Below are positions 33,721-46,645 of a DNA stretch of 64,000 nt, in pieces. Below the pieces are notes generated by a model. That model searched no databases, had not been told where the DNA came from, and saw only the letters and a program-made list of their open reading frames with translations. The position numbers were made by a program, and so were the translations under genes. Every line of letters starts with the position of its first letter. Within the stretch, counting starts at the first letter, position 1. The stretch is from Poecilobothrus nobilitatus (lineage: Eukaryota; Arthropoda; Insecta; Diptera; Dolichopodidae): positions 170,684,200 through 170,748,199 of the forward strand of contig OX352774.1 of the NCBI GenBank assembly GCA_947095535.1, written 5' to 3'.

Positions 33721-36700
33721 AAAAAAAAAAAATTTGGAATTTAATGAAGGGAATATAACATTAATGTAACGGAATAATCGCGGTCTTAATTTAATAATGT
33801 TTTACTGGAATTCCGGTCAAATTAAAACGTGAATAATTAGTTTTGTTTTTTTTCTTCTAAATTCTGATTCTGTTATTCATATGCGTAAAACTTTTTGTGC
33901 TCTCATTTTTTGGTTGTTGAAAAACCAGACCTCTTACTAAGAAAGATTACAAATTTACAACATATAAAATCAACAAAAGTGGGTGGAAATATTTTTTATA
34001 TCTTTTTTTAAATAATTCTTACTTAGTTATTTTAGTTTTAAACAATATTATATTAATTTAAAAAAAAAAAAAAGAAGAAAAATAAATAGTGAAATTAATT
34101 ATAATAATTATAAGTGTATTAAAAATAGCATACGAAGTTATAAATAACAATAATTCAGTATCTGAAAGAGTATTAAAAAATAAATTAATAAATAAAAATG
34201 ATATTGATCCACCCATTATTTTAATTTAATTCTAATTAATTAAAAATAATACAAATATTTAAAAAGAAAAGAAAAACGTGTGTAACAAAATAATTAATAA
34301 AAATGCCTACAAAATAAAATTTTTAAAAGTGAATTTTATAAATTTTACTAAAAAAAAATGAAATAATAATATAAAAATAACACACAAAAATAAATATTGA
34401 TTGAAAAAACAAAATATAAAAATACACAATAAATATATATCTAGCTATAGATACAATGATTAAATATAAAAATATCTTATAGAAGTTTTGCAGCATTTCA
34501 GTTTATTAATCACAGCGAAACGTCAACAAATATTTAATTTTTTTGCTTTATTTTATTTCTTATAAAAAAAACACCTTTAAAATCGGGAATAGCTATACAA
34601 TACATACATGTATAATTTTTTAACCTATAATTTAAATATTTTTCATGATTTTCGTATTAAATAACAAAACATTTCAATATATCCATATATAAGAAGATAC
34701 ATTTATAAAAAAAAAATAGGTACCTATAATATATATTATGTTAATATTAAATAAAAATATAAAGTATTAATAACATTTTTAGTTAAAATAACGATTAATT
34801 AAATTGAAATTAATTTGCATTCCATCAAGGTTATTTCTGAGTATATAATAACAATAGTGTAAAGTAAGTTTATATACATACATATGTTTGTATGTACATA
34901 AGACTTAAAAATTTACAATAGGTAGGGTGACCAATTTTTTCACAAAAAAAATTAAGTGCAAAAATAAAAATGAATATCAAGTATAAAAAGTAAAAAATGT
35001 ATTGATTAAAATGAATAAAATTTAAAATTAATTTCAATCTTTTCAAAAAAAATATACAATATTCTTTTATAATAATACATTGTGTAGTTTTTAGTACTTA
35101 TCATCATTTAGTACATAATATTTATTGATTCAGTGAAAATAAACTAAAATCTTGAAAAATAAAAAATTTAGCAAAATTTTATGCTAAAAAGGTTTAATAT
35201 TTAAAAAAGTAATTTAGACATATTTTGAATAAAAGTAGGTAGGTAATAAGTAACCACTTTAATTAATTGCCTTTATTCTTTTTACATTGTATTATTTTTG
35301 TAAGTTAGTACTGATGCTTAAAAAATCGGTATGAATGGTCTCTTTATTTGAACAACATAATTTTTGTTAAACAACAACAATATAAAATATCAATCGAAGT
35401 GAATACCTTTTTTTTTCAATTAGCTGTCATTTGAAATTTCCATAAATGTAAAATTATCATATTACATAAGTACATATATAGATATAAATATGTATAGATA
35501 GTGCATAATCTTTAAAATATTCAATAAATACAATACAATGATGTAATATGATCGAATCGAACATATGTATATAATAAAATACATAGAAAACGTTCATGTA
35601 AACATGGATAACTATGATACTAATTAAAAATAAATAAATACCTACATAAATACAATTGCAATTTTATCATATTTTAAAATGTTAATTTAAAATAACTACT
35701 TTTTCTTACTTAATTTATAAAATTTATTAACTTTGTTGCTATAATAATAATAATAAAAGAACGTTTAGTTTGTCACTAAATGAAAGTACCTAACTCCCCG
35801 GCCAATCGAGTGGTAAAAGTGTAGAGTATAAAATGTGACATAGGATAAGAGGAGCGAGTTTTAAATGGATGCATGAAGTAAATTGAATTTCATGAAAGAT
35901 CTAAATGCAAGAGAATTGTTTTCCTCACATTCTAGCCATTTTTATTTAAAATGATTTTCTTTAGTAGTGCTATTTTTATATTATTCTTGAATCGTCCATA
36001 ATGGTGGTAGTTGTTAATAAAAAATTAATAATCAATCATTTTTGCTGTTCGCGATAAAAAATAACATTAGAATAGTTGATAGAATCCAATTGATTGTCTA
36101 AAATTTGTACTGAATGAGCATGTTCAAAAATTAATTATATTTTACATTAAAAACAAATTGCTATCCATGTTTGAGAAATGATTTGAATGAGTTTTTAAAA
36201 AATTTTTTTTCTATTATTTTCTATAAAATAAAATCGTAATTTTGTGAATTTGTTTTATGTGAAAAAAAAAAAATGAATAAATAAGATTTATCTATTGAAT
36301 AATTAATTATTAATATATTATTTTTTATTTGAAAACTATATTAAAAAAAAATCCATACACGAATAATATTAAATAAATGTATATTTAAATATACTTTGGT
36401 CCAGTTAAAGTGAATATGTACATACTTTTGTACATTAAAAATGAAATGAATAAGTACTTGAAAAACAAAAACAGGATGTACCTACACTAATATCTTAAGA
36501 CAATAAATACTGTTAATGGTTGACATGGCACAATCACTTTAAAATCGGTTTTTTTCAGAACTTGTGGGATTAATTTAAATAATATTTTATATAAATCACA
36601 GATACATAAAGTACCTCTCCTAGACATAAAAATTTATTCGAATTTAAAAGAATGTGTAAATACGTACCAATTATTTTTTCATTTAAACAAAAAAATTTTG

Positions 36701-36988
36701 CTTTTTTACATTTATATATACATATATGTATGTATATATACATACGATAAAATAACTGAAAATTAAATTAAAAAAATTGTATTTAAAAATTAATTTTAAA
36801 AAAATTATGGACAATGTATATTTAAATAAACGCTTATTAAGGTTATTATCATTCATTATTAAATTAATTTTATTTTGTTTTTCTTTGTTTTGTTTTTTTT
36901 TTAAAGAAAGCGTTGATTTTTTATTAAAAAAAAAATATCGAAAAAAAAATTAAAGCAAAATTTTTGATACGTATTTTATCGTTTTCTA
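33721..36988 (+). other. AT-rich stretch, probable 5' UTR intron of Klp68D
   Basis: It ends with an acceptor, 'tcgttttctag', at 36989. Long A/T runs and microsatellites; no coding frame. A degenerate tRNA-like phrase near 35800 ('ggccaatcgagtggtaaaag') was not accepted as a gene. Confidence 0.4.
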
Positions 36989-37021
36989 GGATTGAACCCA
37001 ATAGGGTTAAAGAATACCAAT

Positions 37022-39226
37022 ATGGAAAACAAACCGCCAAAAAACCGATTACAAAAAACACCTAATGAATGCGTTCAAGTGGTTGTGCGATGTCGACCTA
37101 TGAATGAAAAGGAAAAAATTGATGGACATAATGTCGTAAGTGTTTATCCGATGCGTGGTGCCATTGAACTTTGTAATACAAATACTGATGCAAATAAAGA
37201 AAATCGTAAATTATTTACATATGATGCAGTTTATGATTTAAATTCAACACAAAAAAATATTTATGATGAAGTTGTTAGACCATTGGTATCAAGTGTTTTG
37301 GAAGGTTTTAATTGTTGTGTATTTGCATATGGTCAAACTGGTACAGGTAAAACTCATACTATGGAAGGTATTGCTAAAGATATTGAACATATTGGTATGA
37401 TTCCAAGAACATTTGAACAAATCTGGTCTCATATTAATCGTACCAAAAATACAAATTTCTTAGTTGCTGTATCATATTTAGAAATTTATATGGAAGAATT
37501 AAGAGATCTCTTAAGACCAAAGAAAAAAAATTTAGAATTAAGGGAAAAAGAAAAGAGTGGCGTTTATGTACCAAATTTACATTCTGTTTCCTGTCAAAGT
37601 GTTGAAGATATGCAAATTGTTATGAATCAAGGAAATAAAAATAGAACAGTTGGTTATACAAATATGAATGAGCATAGTTCACGTTCACATGCAATTTTTA
37701 TGATAAAAATTGAAATGTGTGAAGAAGAATCAAATACAATAAAAGTGGGTAAATTAAATTTAATTGATTTAGCTGGTAGTGAAAGACAGGCTAAAACTGG
37801 TGCAACAGCTGAACGTTTAAAAGAGGCTTCAAAAATTAATTTAGCACTTTCATCATTGGGCAATGTGATCTCAGCTTTAAGTGAAAATTCGCCACATATT
37901 CCCTATCGTGATTCCAAACTTACCCGACTCTTGCAAGATTCTTTAGGTGGTAATTCTAAAACAATAATGATTGCCAATATTGGACCATCAAGTTTTAATT
38001 ATAATGAAACTATAACAACACTTAGATATGCATCTCGAGCAAAAACTATTCAAAATAAACCAATTAAAAACGAAGATCCTCAAGATGCCCAATTACGTGA
38101 ATATCAAGAGGAAATTGAACGTCTTAGACAATTAATTTCAGACAGACAAAAAAAAGAAAAAACATATAATGTTAAACGAGTTAAAAGTAATAAAGTTAAA
38201 AATGAAATTGATGTTGATACTGAAAACGAAAACGAAAACGAAGAAAATATTGAACCAGATGAAGCTATAATCGAAAATACAGTTTCAATTGATACAGAGG
38301 CATTGAAACGAGAACGTGATATAACAGCTCAATTAGCTGACAAGTTACAAGAATTAGAAGGTCAATTAGTTAAGGGTGGTAAAAATATACTCGATACTTA
38401 TACTGAACGTCAAATGGAATTGGAGAACAAACTAGTCGAAATAGCTGAACGTAAAAAACGTGAAGTGGAAATACAACAACAACTTGAACTACAGGAGGAA
38501 ACAACATTAGAAATTCGGGATACTGTTATTACACTAGAACAAGAAGTTGATATTAAAACTAAAAAATTATCAAAATGTTATGCAAAATATTTAGCTTTAC
38601 AACAAGAATTAAATGATACTAAAAATGAACATAATTATGATTTAAGAGAATTAGAAGTTACTCAAAATGAACTAGTCAAAGAATTAAAACGTTTATTATT
38701 AATAATTGATAATTTTGTTCCAGTTGAAATAAAAAATCGTCTTTATACACAAGCTAGATATGATGAAGAAGAAGAAGAATGGAAAATTTCTCCAACAACA
38801 TTAAATGATATTTCATTTAAACGACCGATTTCATGTCCAAATCGTCGTCGACCAATGTCTGAATATAGTTTGCAAGAAGCAAAACGTAACAATTCAAATT
38901 CTTTTCGTCATTTAGGTGAAAATATTTTAAGTTATGAATTAGATATGCCATGTCGTACAACCTATGAATATCGAAGACCAAAAATTTCAGCTTCATTGCA
39001 AGCTGTTTTAGCTGAAGCAATGCAAACAGATGATGATATTGATATTATTGATGGATCTGTCACCCAAACGAAACTTGACAGAATTTTAAATACGAATTCA
39101 CAACAATATGGTGCGGCAACAAATGTTCGTAATATTAATTCATCAACACCAGAAGGCAGATCACAAAATGTTGTAAAAAAACCAGTTTCAGCTTATCCAA
39201 AATCACGTGGATTAGTTAAGAAATAA
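37022..39226 (+). CDS. Klp68D: Kinesin-2 motor subunit, KIF3B/Klp68D orthologue
   Basis: Encodes the KIF3B-type motor subunit of heterotrimeric kinesin-2 (partners: a KIF3A/Klp64D motor and KAP), a plus-end microtubule motor for intraflagellar and axonal transport. The protein has 734 residues in a single coding exon. Motor domain at about residues 17-345: P-loop GQTGTGKT (104-111), switch I NEHSSRSH (216-223), switch II DLAGSE (249-254). The neck reads NEDPQDAQLREYQEEIERL, followed by a lysine-rich then acidic stretch (about 385-415), a charged hinge that in this family favours heterodimers. Coiled coil runs about 425-590; the tail ends KKPVSAYPKSRGLVKK. ATG 37022 is chosen because it gives an N-terminus of fly length, has A at -3 and G at +4, and an acceptor lies just upstream at 36989; in-frame codons back to a TTG at 36992 are probably 5' UTR. 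All key nucleotide-binding residues are intact. The match to fly Klp68D is from memory of the family. Confidence 0.95.
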   Translation: MENKPPKNRLQKTPNECVQVVVRCRPMNEKEKIDGHNVVSVYPMRGAIELCNTNTDANKENRKLFTYDAVYDLNSTQKNIYDEVVRPLVSSVLEGFNCCVFAYGQTGTGKTHTMEGIAKDIEHIGMIPRTFEQIWSHINRTKNTNFLVAVSYLEIYMEELRDLLRPKKKNLELREKEKSGVYVPNLHSVSCQSVEDMQIVMNQGNKNRTVGYTNMNEHSSRSHAIFMIKIEMCEEESNTIKVGKLNLIDLAGSERQAKTGATAERLKEASKINLALSSLGNVISALSENSPHIPYRDSKLTRLLQDSLGGNSKTIMIANIGPSSFNYNETITTLRYASRAKTIQNKPIKNEDPQDAQLREYQEEIERLRQLISDRQKKEKTYNVKRVKSNKVKNEIDVDTENENENEENIEPDEAIIENTVSIDTEALKRERDITAQLADKLQELEGQLVKGGKNILDTYTERQMELENKLVEIAERKKREVEIQQQLELQEETTLEIRDTVITLEQEVDIKTKKLSKCYAKYLALQQELNDTKNEHNYDLRELEVTQNELVKELKRLLLIIDNFVPVEIKNRLYTQARYDEEEEEWKISPTTLNDISFKRPISCPNRRRPMSEYSLQEAKRNNSNSFRHLGENILSYELDMPCRTTYEYRRPKISASLQAVLAEAMQTDDDIDIIDGSVTQTKLDRILNTNSQQYGAATNVRNINSSTPEGRSQNVVKKPVSAYPKSRGLVKK

Positions 39227-39283
39227 ATAAAAAAAAAAAAAAACACACACAAAGAATTTTAAAGATCTGCTAAATAAATATGC

Positions 39284-39289
39284 AATAAA
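39284..39289 (+). terminator. Polyadenylation signal of Klp68D
   Basis: AATAAA 58 bp after the stop, with another AATAAA at 39273. A 14-A run directly follows the stop codon (from 39228). Confidence 0.6.
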
Positions 39290-39294
39290 ATTAT

Positions 39295-42200
39295 TAGATG
39301 TGCTAATATTTACATATTTATATTTTATTTAAAAAAAATATATATATTTTAAAAGAATGCTAAATAATGCATTTATTATATGTATGTAGATATATGTATG
39401 TGTATTTAAAATATTATACTGATAATAATTGGCTACTTGTAAGAAATATAATTAATAACTTTGTGTGCAATTCTTAGATTCTAAAAGAAATAATATGACA
39501 AAATCATAAAAAATAATCGGTTTATATTTTAAATCAAAAATAATTACCAAAATTTCCTTTTACAACTTTTACTTACATTGTTTTCAAATAATTTCACTAA
39601 AATTTAAGATTTCTTAATTAAGATTTTAGTGGAGATAAAATTGTTTGTTTTTTATTTTATATTTAATCCTTTAAAAAAAAAAAAATACTTTTATAGAACT
39701 TTTGTTTTTATACTCAAAAATAATATTTAAAACACACCTATTTTATATTTTAAATTTGATTTAATAATTATGATATTTGGAAATTATTATAAAAAAAAAA
39801 AAAGATATTAAAATTATTTAATATTTTAAGAATTATGTAACAAAACTTTATATTTCAATTAAATCCAGTGAATAACAAAAATAAATAGAAAAACCAATTA
39901 GAATATCGGATCTATAGTACATTATTGTAAAATTGAACCTAGTTGTAGTACAGATTTGTAAAATTGTGTGATTTAAATAATTTTTTTTTTTTTTTTTTAA
40001 GTTTTAAAAATTAATACAAAAAGGAATTGTTTAAATATAGTTATAGAATTCAAAAGAAAAGAATTAATTTTCCTGAAAAGAAATAAAACAAAAAAAAAAA
40101 AACAGAAAAACAATAAAATGTACTAAATATCCTTTTAATTAGCTTTAAAATAATATGCACATATTCTAGTAAATTATTTTCAATTAATTTTAATTTTATA
40201 TTATATACTTTTGTATATAAATATTTATAAGCAAAAAAGATGAAAAATTAAAAAAAGAAAACTAATTAAATTATTCAGATATAAAATAAAAAAGTTGATC
40301 ATAATATATATACGCACTAGTATTGCATTTTTTTTTGTTTTTTTGCTTTAAATAAAAAAAAAAATATAAAACGTTGTATTTATTTTAATTAATAAATAGC
40401 AATAAAAAATTTTAAAAGGAATTTTTTTTTTTTTTTATAGTTTTTCAGAACAATAACGTCACACTTTCATATAAAATTTTTTTTTTTTTGACATTAAAAC
40501 ACATATAAATAAAAAAAAAACACATTTTTTGGAATGCAACTATTATCAATCAAATCGAATCACATTTTTACACTCTCAATAATATAGCAATGAATTTTTA
40601 TTAAAGAGTAACATAATTTTCATCCCTTCTACATAAAAAAAAAAAAAAAAATTTGGCTAAAATATTTAAAAATATTCTATTAATTGTTAATTTAATACCA
40701 CCATTAATCATTTATGTCATTTGTTGTGACTTGTTGCAAAGGGGTGTTCTATCTCTATCGATAAATTATTAGTTACATACAGATTTTTAGTAACTGGATA
40801 AGTATAAGTAATACTTTACATATATATAAATCATTCACATTTTTAAACTTGTCATGAAAATTGGTTTGAAAAAATCATTAATATATTTATATTTAACTTT
40901 AAAAAATAAAATATAATATAGTTATTTTATACTTTAAAGAGTTATTATCTGTCGTCTACATGTCATAAATTGCAAGCTATATAAATTTAACTGTAATAAT
41001 ATAGTTATTTTAAAATTTTCAATGTTCAATACATGCATAATATGAATATGTGTACGTACTTTTAATTATAAAATAATATCTGTTAATATTTACGTATATA
41101 AAATATATACTTGTGGTCAGTATAGGTAATTAATATTTGTAATTTTGTTTTTAATTTTGAACAATTTTTTTGTTTTAAAAATTGCATTTAGTTACTTATT
41201 TTTAATAAATTTTAAATTGATATTCTTGGTTGGAAGTATGTATGTACATATATAAATAATTATATGTATTTTCCCTGTCAGATAATTAAAACTTAAATAT
41301 AAATTAAAAAGAAATAATTTCTTAATTAACTATTGAGTTTAACATTTTCTACAGGGTTTTTTTTTAAGAGAACGGTGTCTAATAAAGTGTCTTCTATATT
41401 CTCTTTTTTCTTTGTATTTTTTCTACATCGTATCTTCATTATTCTGATTTCCAGACCAACCTAATATTATATAACTACTTAAAATAAATAAAGACATAAT
41501 TTAAAAAAAAAGTATGAACGATAAGATCATTAGAGTACAGAATCTGATGTGTTTCAGAACTTAATTAACAGTTTATAAAAATATATATGTACAATGTAGG
41601 TACGTATATGAGTTTTATACATTATATTCTTGAATTTTTCCAACCGTAAGTTTGTAGAACATATTTATTAGATTTATTAAGTAAAAAATTGTTTTTATTT
41701 ATACTTTTTGTCCACAAAATAATTTTATTAATATTTTATTTATTTATTACAAGAGCGTATAGATATTTCGGCATCACTGCCATCATCAGGGCGAATACAA
41801 TTTTATACTTATAACTAATTCTATTTAAATTAATGATCGTAATTATAAGATACGATAAGATAATAATTATGTACAATTTATATACATTTTATAGTATAGA
41901 TAAGTATATGACGTGTTTCTATACAAAAATGTTCAAGGTTTGATTTTTACATAAGAAATTAGACTTGAATACAGAGTGAATCATTTTAATTATTACTTAA
42001 AAATTTTTTTAAGCGACTTAGATTTTAATTTAATTTAATTAATTATTATATTTTAGTTTTTTATATTTAAACAGTGTTTTTATTTTATTAAATTTCATTT
42101 TTTGTTAATTGTTTAATATTGTGTTAGTATTATATGGAAGTTTTAATTACACGGATGAATAAGAAAAGAAAAATAATTACTTGAATTAAGTATTTTTGGT

Positions 42201-43735
42201 ATTTTTTTTTTTTTTTTTAATTTCTACTATAACGACATTTTTATGTAATTTTAATTATTTCAATGTACAAGTTAGTTGTTTTTACTTTTTGCTCTGTTGG
42301 CACATAATTTTCAATTAATGGGAAGTTAAAAATACTAAAAAATAAAAATTTAAGATCTTAAGATGAAATAAAAAAAAAAATATTTTTATGTTGTCTGTAT
42401 TTTTAAGTTAACATTTACATAGCTAACATCAGTCAGTCAGATTTTTTTTTTTTAATTTTTAATTTTATTTTATTGTTTTGCAAATATTCTTTAAGATTTA
42501 GATAAAATTAAATTTTGTTGTTGATTTTTTTCTATAAATTTTACTGCGTTAGTGGCAAAAAACAAGAAAATAAAAGTATAAATTTTTCATACATAAATAA
42601 AACAGGTTCTTAATGAATTTTACCTGTTTTTTCTTTGTTTTTTTGTTTTGTTTTTGAGTTTGCTTTTTTTACAAATCAACAATTTTTTAAGGTTTATTCT
42701 AAACATCTACTATTGAATCGTCTTTTCTTAAGTAAGCAAGTATATACATATTTATATACTTAGTTAATTATGTATCTATTTTATTTTTACATTCATTTTA
42801 TATTTTATATTTCTTATATCATAAGTAAGTATAATGAGAAATCTTTTGTTATGCAGATGGAAAGCTTTATTCTTTGAGTTATAGTCCATGTATCTGAAGA
42901 TACTTATAAAAACTATATAAACACATACTTATTTGTATATTTTTTCTCATTTTAAATTTAAGCTGCAATTTTAATTTTAGTTCTTTCTTCCTGTTTTTTT
43001 TTATTTTAAACAAAGAACCTGAATTATAAGAAATACTTTGAAGGTATCTTTCATGATTTAGAATTTTCTCATTCTAACCTTTTCTTGTGAATTTATTCAA
43101 TTCATACAGCAAGGTAACAAGAAAAGACCAATAAAGATACTTAAACAAATTTTTGCACTTTAGATTTTTTTCTTATTCTTAAATATTGTTATGTGCACAT
43201 AAGAAGAAAACCTTCTGCAGTTGTGTGCAAAATGATGTTAAGAATATATTTTTCTTATTCAGTATTTTCTTATGAGTAACTATTATATAGAAGAACGCCC
43301 ACAAAATATATTTTATTTTAATAAAAAGGAATAAAGTTACTGCTTCTTGGTCGAATATTTAACTGTAAGTATGTAACTAAATATGTACTTAGATTTTTAA
43401 TTCGAATTTATTAACTTATTGAGCAAACAATTATTTAAATATAGCATTGAATGAAGGCCTTCCTTGAATTTGAAACATTGTGGTCACATCGGTTAGTAAT
43501 CCGAATTACTTTGGGGTTAAGGAGTCGAAACCTAGAAGGGAATCTAATAATCATTTTGGTCGTGATGATTAAAACGGAGTTACTGTAAGGACTTTCACAA
43601 CACTAAATCACATTTCCTTTTTTAAAGACTGAAATTAGTCAACATGGATTAACGATAAATTTTTCGTTCGCGTTATTAAATTTAAGAGTAAATGCATAAT
43701 GCAACAATTATACTATAATATTTTATTCATTATGA
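39295..43735. other. Very AT-rich intergenic stretch
   Basis: Homopolymer A and T runs of 10-18 bases are dense here. No open frame above background. It holds the hammerhead-like motif at 41766-41789. Confidence 0.6.
41766..41789 (-). ncRNA. Hammerhead-ribozyme-like core motif
   Basis: On the minus strand the order is CTGATGA, a spacer T, GGCA-GTGA-TGCC (a 4-bp stem closed by a GNRA tetraloop), then GAAA. CUGAUGA and GAAA around helix II are the two invariant core strands of a hammerhead. A very short helix III with an AUA cleavage triplet could be drawn from the next eight bases, but helix I pairs only weakly ('cgcc' before, 'cgctc' after) and the usual G-C closing pair of helix II is absent. 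Short hammerheads of this kind are known from Penelope-like and other retroelements; no such element is visible next to it. Confidence 0.35.
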
Positions 43736-43739
43736 ATTT

Positions 43740-45160
43740 ATATGAGATCGCACGGCTTTGTTCCGTTTAGTCTCCTGAAAAAGTTTTTATTGTCAATAAG
43801 TCGCGTTGCTTCCGCATTGACGTTGATTCCGCACAGACGAATTTTATGTTTGATTGCATTATTCATAATTTCGTCTGATATACTTAGTAGAAATTTTAAG
43901 GTCCCTATGAATATTGTTCTTTATTTTAGAACGTTTGATAATTGTAGTATGAAGCTGTTTTATTCTTTTATCTAGTTTTTACAGCATATTATTTCTGCTA
44001 CTTTCCATATTCTAGGCACATGTCTTAACTTTATCATTGCATCAAAAATGTTAGCTTGAAACTGCTTTTTTAGAGAGTTCTTCAGAATTTCAGCTGTTAT
44101 TAGATCAATCCTTGGAACTTTTTTTGATCATAAGTTCTTAATTTCTTTAACCGTTTCTTTTTATTAAGCTATAATTATAATATTGGTTGAGCTTATTACT
44201 GATTTCCGCTCTCATTAGAAAATATAGAATTAGTTTTAAATATGTATGTCTGCCAGGCATTCCGCAAAGAAGTTTACTTTTTCTTTATTGCTTCTTGCCC
44301 ATATCCTATATCTTTGCTTGGATGCTGACTGCTGAATGTGTTACTAATTTTCGTGCTACTCCATGCGGCGACTTGAATATTTATGACTCGTTCTTTCTGC
44401 CTCGTCTTGTTTTTTCGTAGAAGAAGAAAACAAAATAAATTTAAAGTCTCGTTAAGAACAAATCTATAACTACGAGACCTTGAAATAAGTATATTTTATT
44501 TGCTAGTTCTATTTTAAAACTTCCGCAATTAGGTGTTCTATTTGTGAGAGTAACCTTCTCTTTAACCTTCTACTAACAATTTTTTAATTTAATTTCATTA
44601 TTACTGTTAGTGTTCTGAATTTAAGTGGTAACTCTACTATAATAACAAATAATATTATTAATATTAACAAACTTAGTCGGAACTTTTTTCGTAATAAAGA
44701 AATCAAGAAGATCCGGTGTTTTGCTGGGATCTGTAGGTTAATGAATAGATTTTCCAGTAGAAATATAATAAAATCCTGATTTATTAATTGCATCTTTTAA
44801 TTTTTTTCCTCTGCTTGTTGTTTGTCTCGCTCCCTAGTTTGTATTTTTGATATTATAATCTCTGCCTGTGATAAATTTTCTACTGAATTTCAGGGATATA
44901 TCCATAAATATTTGTGATTTCGTATTTTTGCGGATAGTACCAATCACCGTCATTAACTTTTTTTTGTGGAATTAAGTTGAATCACTAATAATTACATTTT
45001 TTTTAGATTGGATTTGAATTTCATGATGGCTAAGTGTATCTCTAACACAGCAGTACCCTATTTTGCCTTGTTGCTTGGGTATATTGAGTTGTAGATTTCG
45101 TATCCCTTTATTTTTACAATTAACTTGGTTGTCAAGTGGGTTTGTAAGATATGACATACA
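43740..45160 (-). pseudogene. Decayed jockey-type LINE (endonuclease and reverse transcriptase)
   Basis: Read on the minus strand. The endonuclease end comes first: FITGRDYNIKNTN-GAR then ISTGKSIH*PTDPSKTPDLLDFF between about 44900 and 44690, where jockey elements have GGDFNAKH-WGSR and PTDPxKxPDLLDF. Then WARSNKEKVNFFAECL (about 44310), EILKNSLKKQF and RHVPRIWKVAEII (about 44080-43990), the part just before the catalytic reverse transcriptase motifs. Stops and shifts are frequent and the catalytic YADD motif is not seen. It is a 5'- and 3'-truncated, old copy. Plus-strand open frames at 43742-44420 and minus frames at 44584 and 44972 are pieces or shadows of it. Confidence 0.7.
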
Positions 45161-45540
45161 TGTAGATTTTGAGTATTTAAGAATACATGCAATTCATGTT
45201 TTTTTTTATAGTAAGTTTGTAAGTATATGTTTATAGTAGGTGTTTTTATAGTATGTATACAATTTATAGTTTTATGACAAATTTTTGTAATTAAATACTT
45301 ACCTTAGTCTCCAGTATTTAGAAAAGTAAAACAAAGAAACACTCTTATCAGTTGGCATACAACTGTATATGTATGCATTATAACTTATTTTTGAATATAT
45401 ATACATATAATATATGTACAATATACATATACAAAATAATTATAAAAATTATTGACCTCGAAATCTCGAGGTCATAATTTTAGGTTAATTTTTTTAAAAG
45501 AATCAAATCTATATTTATATCTGATTAGTGGTTATATGTA
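45161..45540. other. AT-rich stretch with a small perfect stem-loop
   Basis: TGACCTCGA (45453-45461), loop AATC, TCGAGGTCA (45466-45474). A strong minus-strand donor (AAG|GTAAGTATT, complement of about 45297-45308) also occurs, but no partner exon is recognised. Confidence 0.4.
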
Positions 45541-45623
45541 TTTAAGTCTGTATAGCAACTTTGTGATAATGGAATGAAAAAAATCTAGAACGGGATGAAA
45601 TAAAACAAGAAAAAAGAAAACAG

Positions 45624-46143
45624 GTAAGTGGTTAATAATTGCCACACAACTCTTTCTATACATAAATATTACACAAGCATATGTATATTTTATATAAACA
45701 TGCATAAATATAATACGTATATATATAATAAATTTATATTAATAAATAAATAAATAAATAAGTATGTTCTAAAATTAATCTGTTACCAATCACATGCGAT
45801 AAATAAAAGGTAAAACCTTGAACAAAAAATAAAAAGCAGATTTTTACCTATTTGTAATATTTTATTACAATGAAAAAAAATGAATCTATGAAAAAAATGA
45901 AAAAAATGTTGTTTTTAAGTTTTCAACTAACATGTTTTACAAAAGAAAACTGCATTTTATTCCTTTAAAATTAAGTTATGGTTTTGTCATAAGTAACATA
46001 ATTTTTCTTTATTAAATAGTTAGGTATTTATTAATTAAATACATTAAATTAATAATTATTTATAAATCATGGTTAATAATAATGTCATGAAATATTTAAA
46101 AAAAAAAAATAATTAAATTGTCGGAACTTTCATTTTTTTTTAG
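45624..46143 (+). other. Possible 5' UTR intron of the ALDH-like gene
   Basis: A near-consensus donor, aacag|gtaagtgg, at 45624 and a strong acceptor, 'ctttcatttttttttag', ending 46143 lie upstream of the ALDH-like start at 46646 on the same strand. If used, the leader would be exon ...45623 joined to 46144-46645. That leader would contain a 21-codon upstream ORF starting at 46258. Confidence 0.4.
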
Positions 46144-46645
46144 GTATAAACTTTATTAATTTGTAAGGATTTTTAAAAGTTGAGAAAATTAAGTACAATA
46201 TTTTCATCCTTTCTTTTTTAAACTACTTATACAAATTACTTAAGTATTATTTTTAAAATGAATCAGGAAGATGAAAAACGGGTAATTTTACATAAATGCA
46301 ATAATTATTGTAATTTAATTTGATAATAAATCGTATTAAATTCAGGTTGCCAATAATTATTAAGAATATTTTGCTTTTCCTTTAAATTTTGTTTAGTTTT
46401 GGAAATGTCATTATTTATTTTTATCAAAACCTTTCAAATATATTACAAATAAAATACTTTCAAATAAAAAATATTATACGAATTTATATAGAGATTTATA
46501 TTTTTACAAAAAAAAAAGAAAAAAAAATACGTATTAATTTTATTTTATGAAAGTCAAAATAAAATAAAACTCGTACCAAGAAATAAATGTTAACTCGTAA
46601 AAATTAAATAGATTCTAAAAACAAAGAACTTGAAAAACTAAAACT

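Noticed and set aside
35790..35890. tRNA-like phrase 'ggccaatcgagtggtaaaag'
   Set aside because: No acceptable box B, no cloverleaf arms by eye, and no SINE tail; perhaps a very old SINE.
36992..37021. Extension of Klp68D by ten codons to a TTG
   Set aside because: TTG is not a plausible start here; ATG 37022 gives the family-length N-terminus and the acceptor at 36989 places these bases in the 5' UTR.
43742..44420. Two plus-strand frames of 77 codons
   Set aside because: They lie opposite a minus-strand jockey-type LINE remnant whose motifs explain the sequence.
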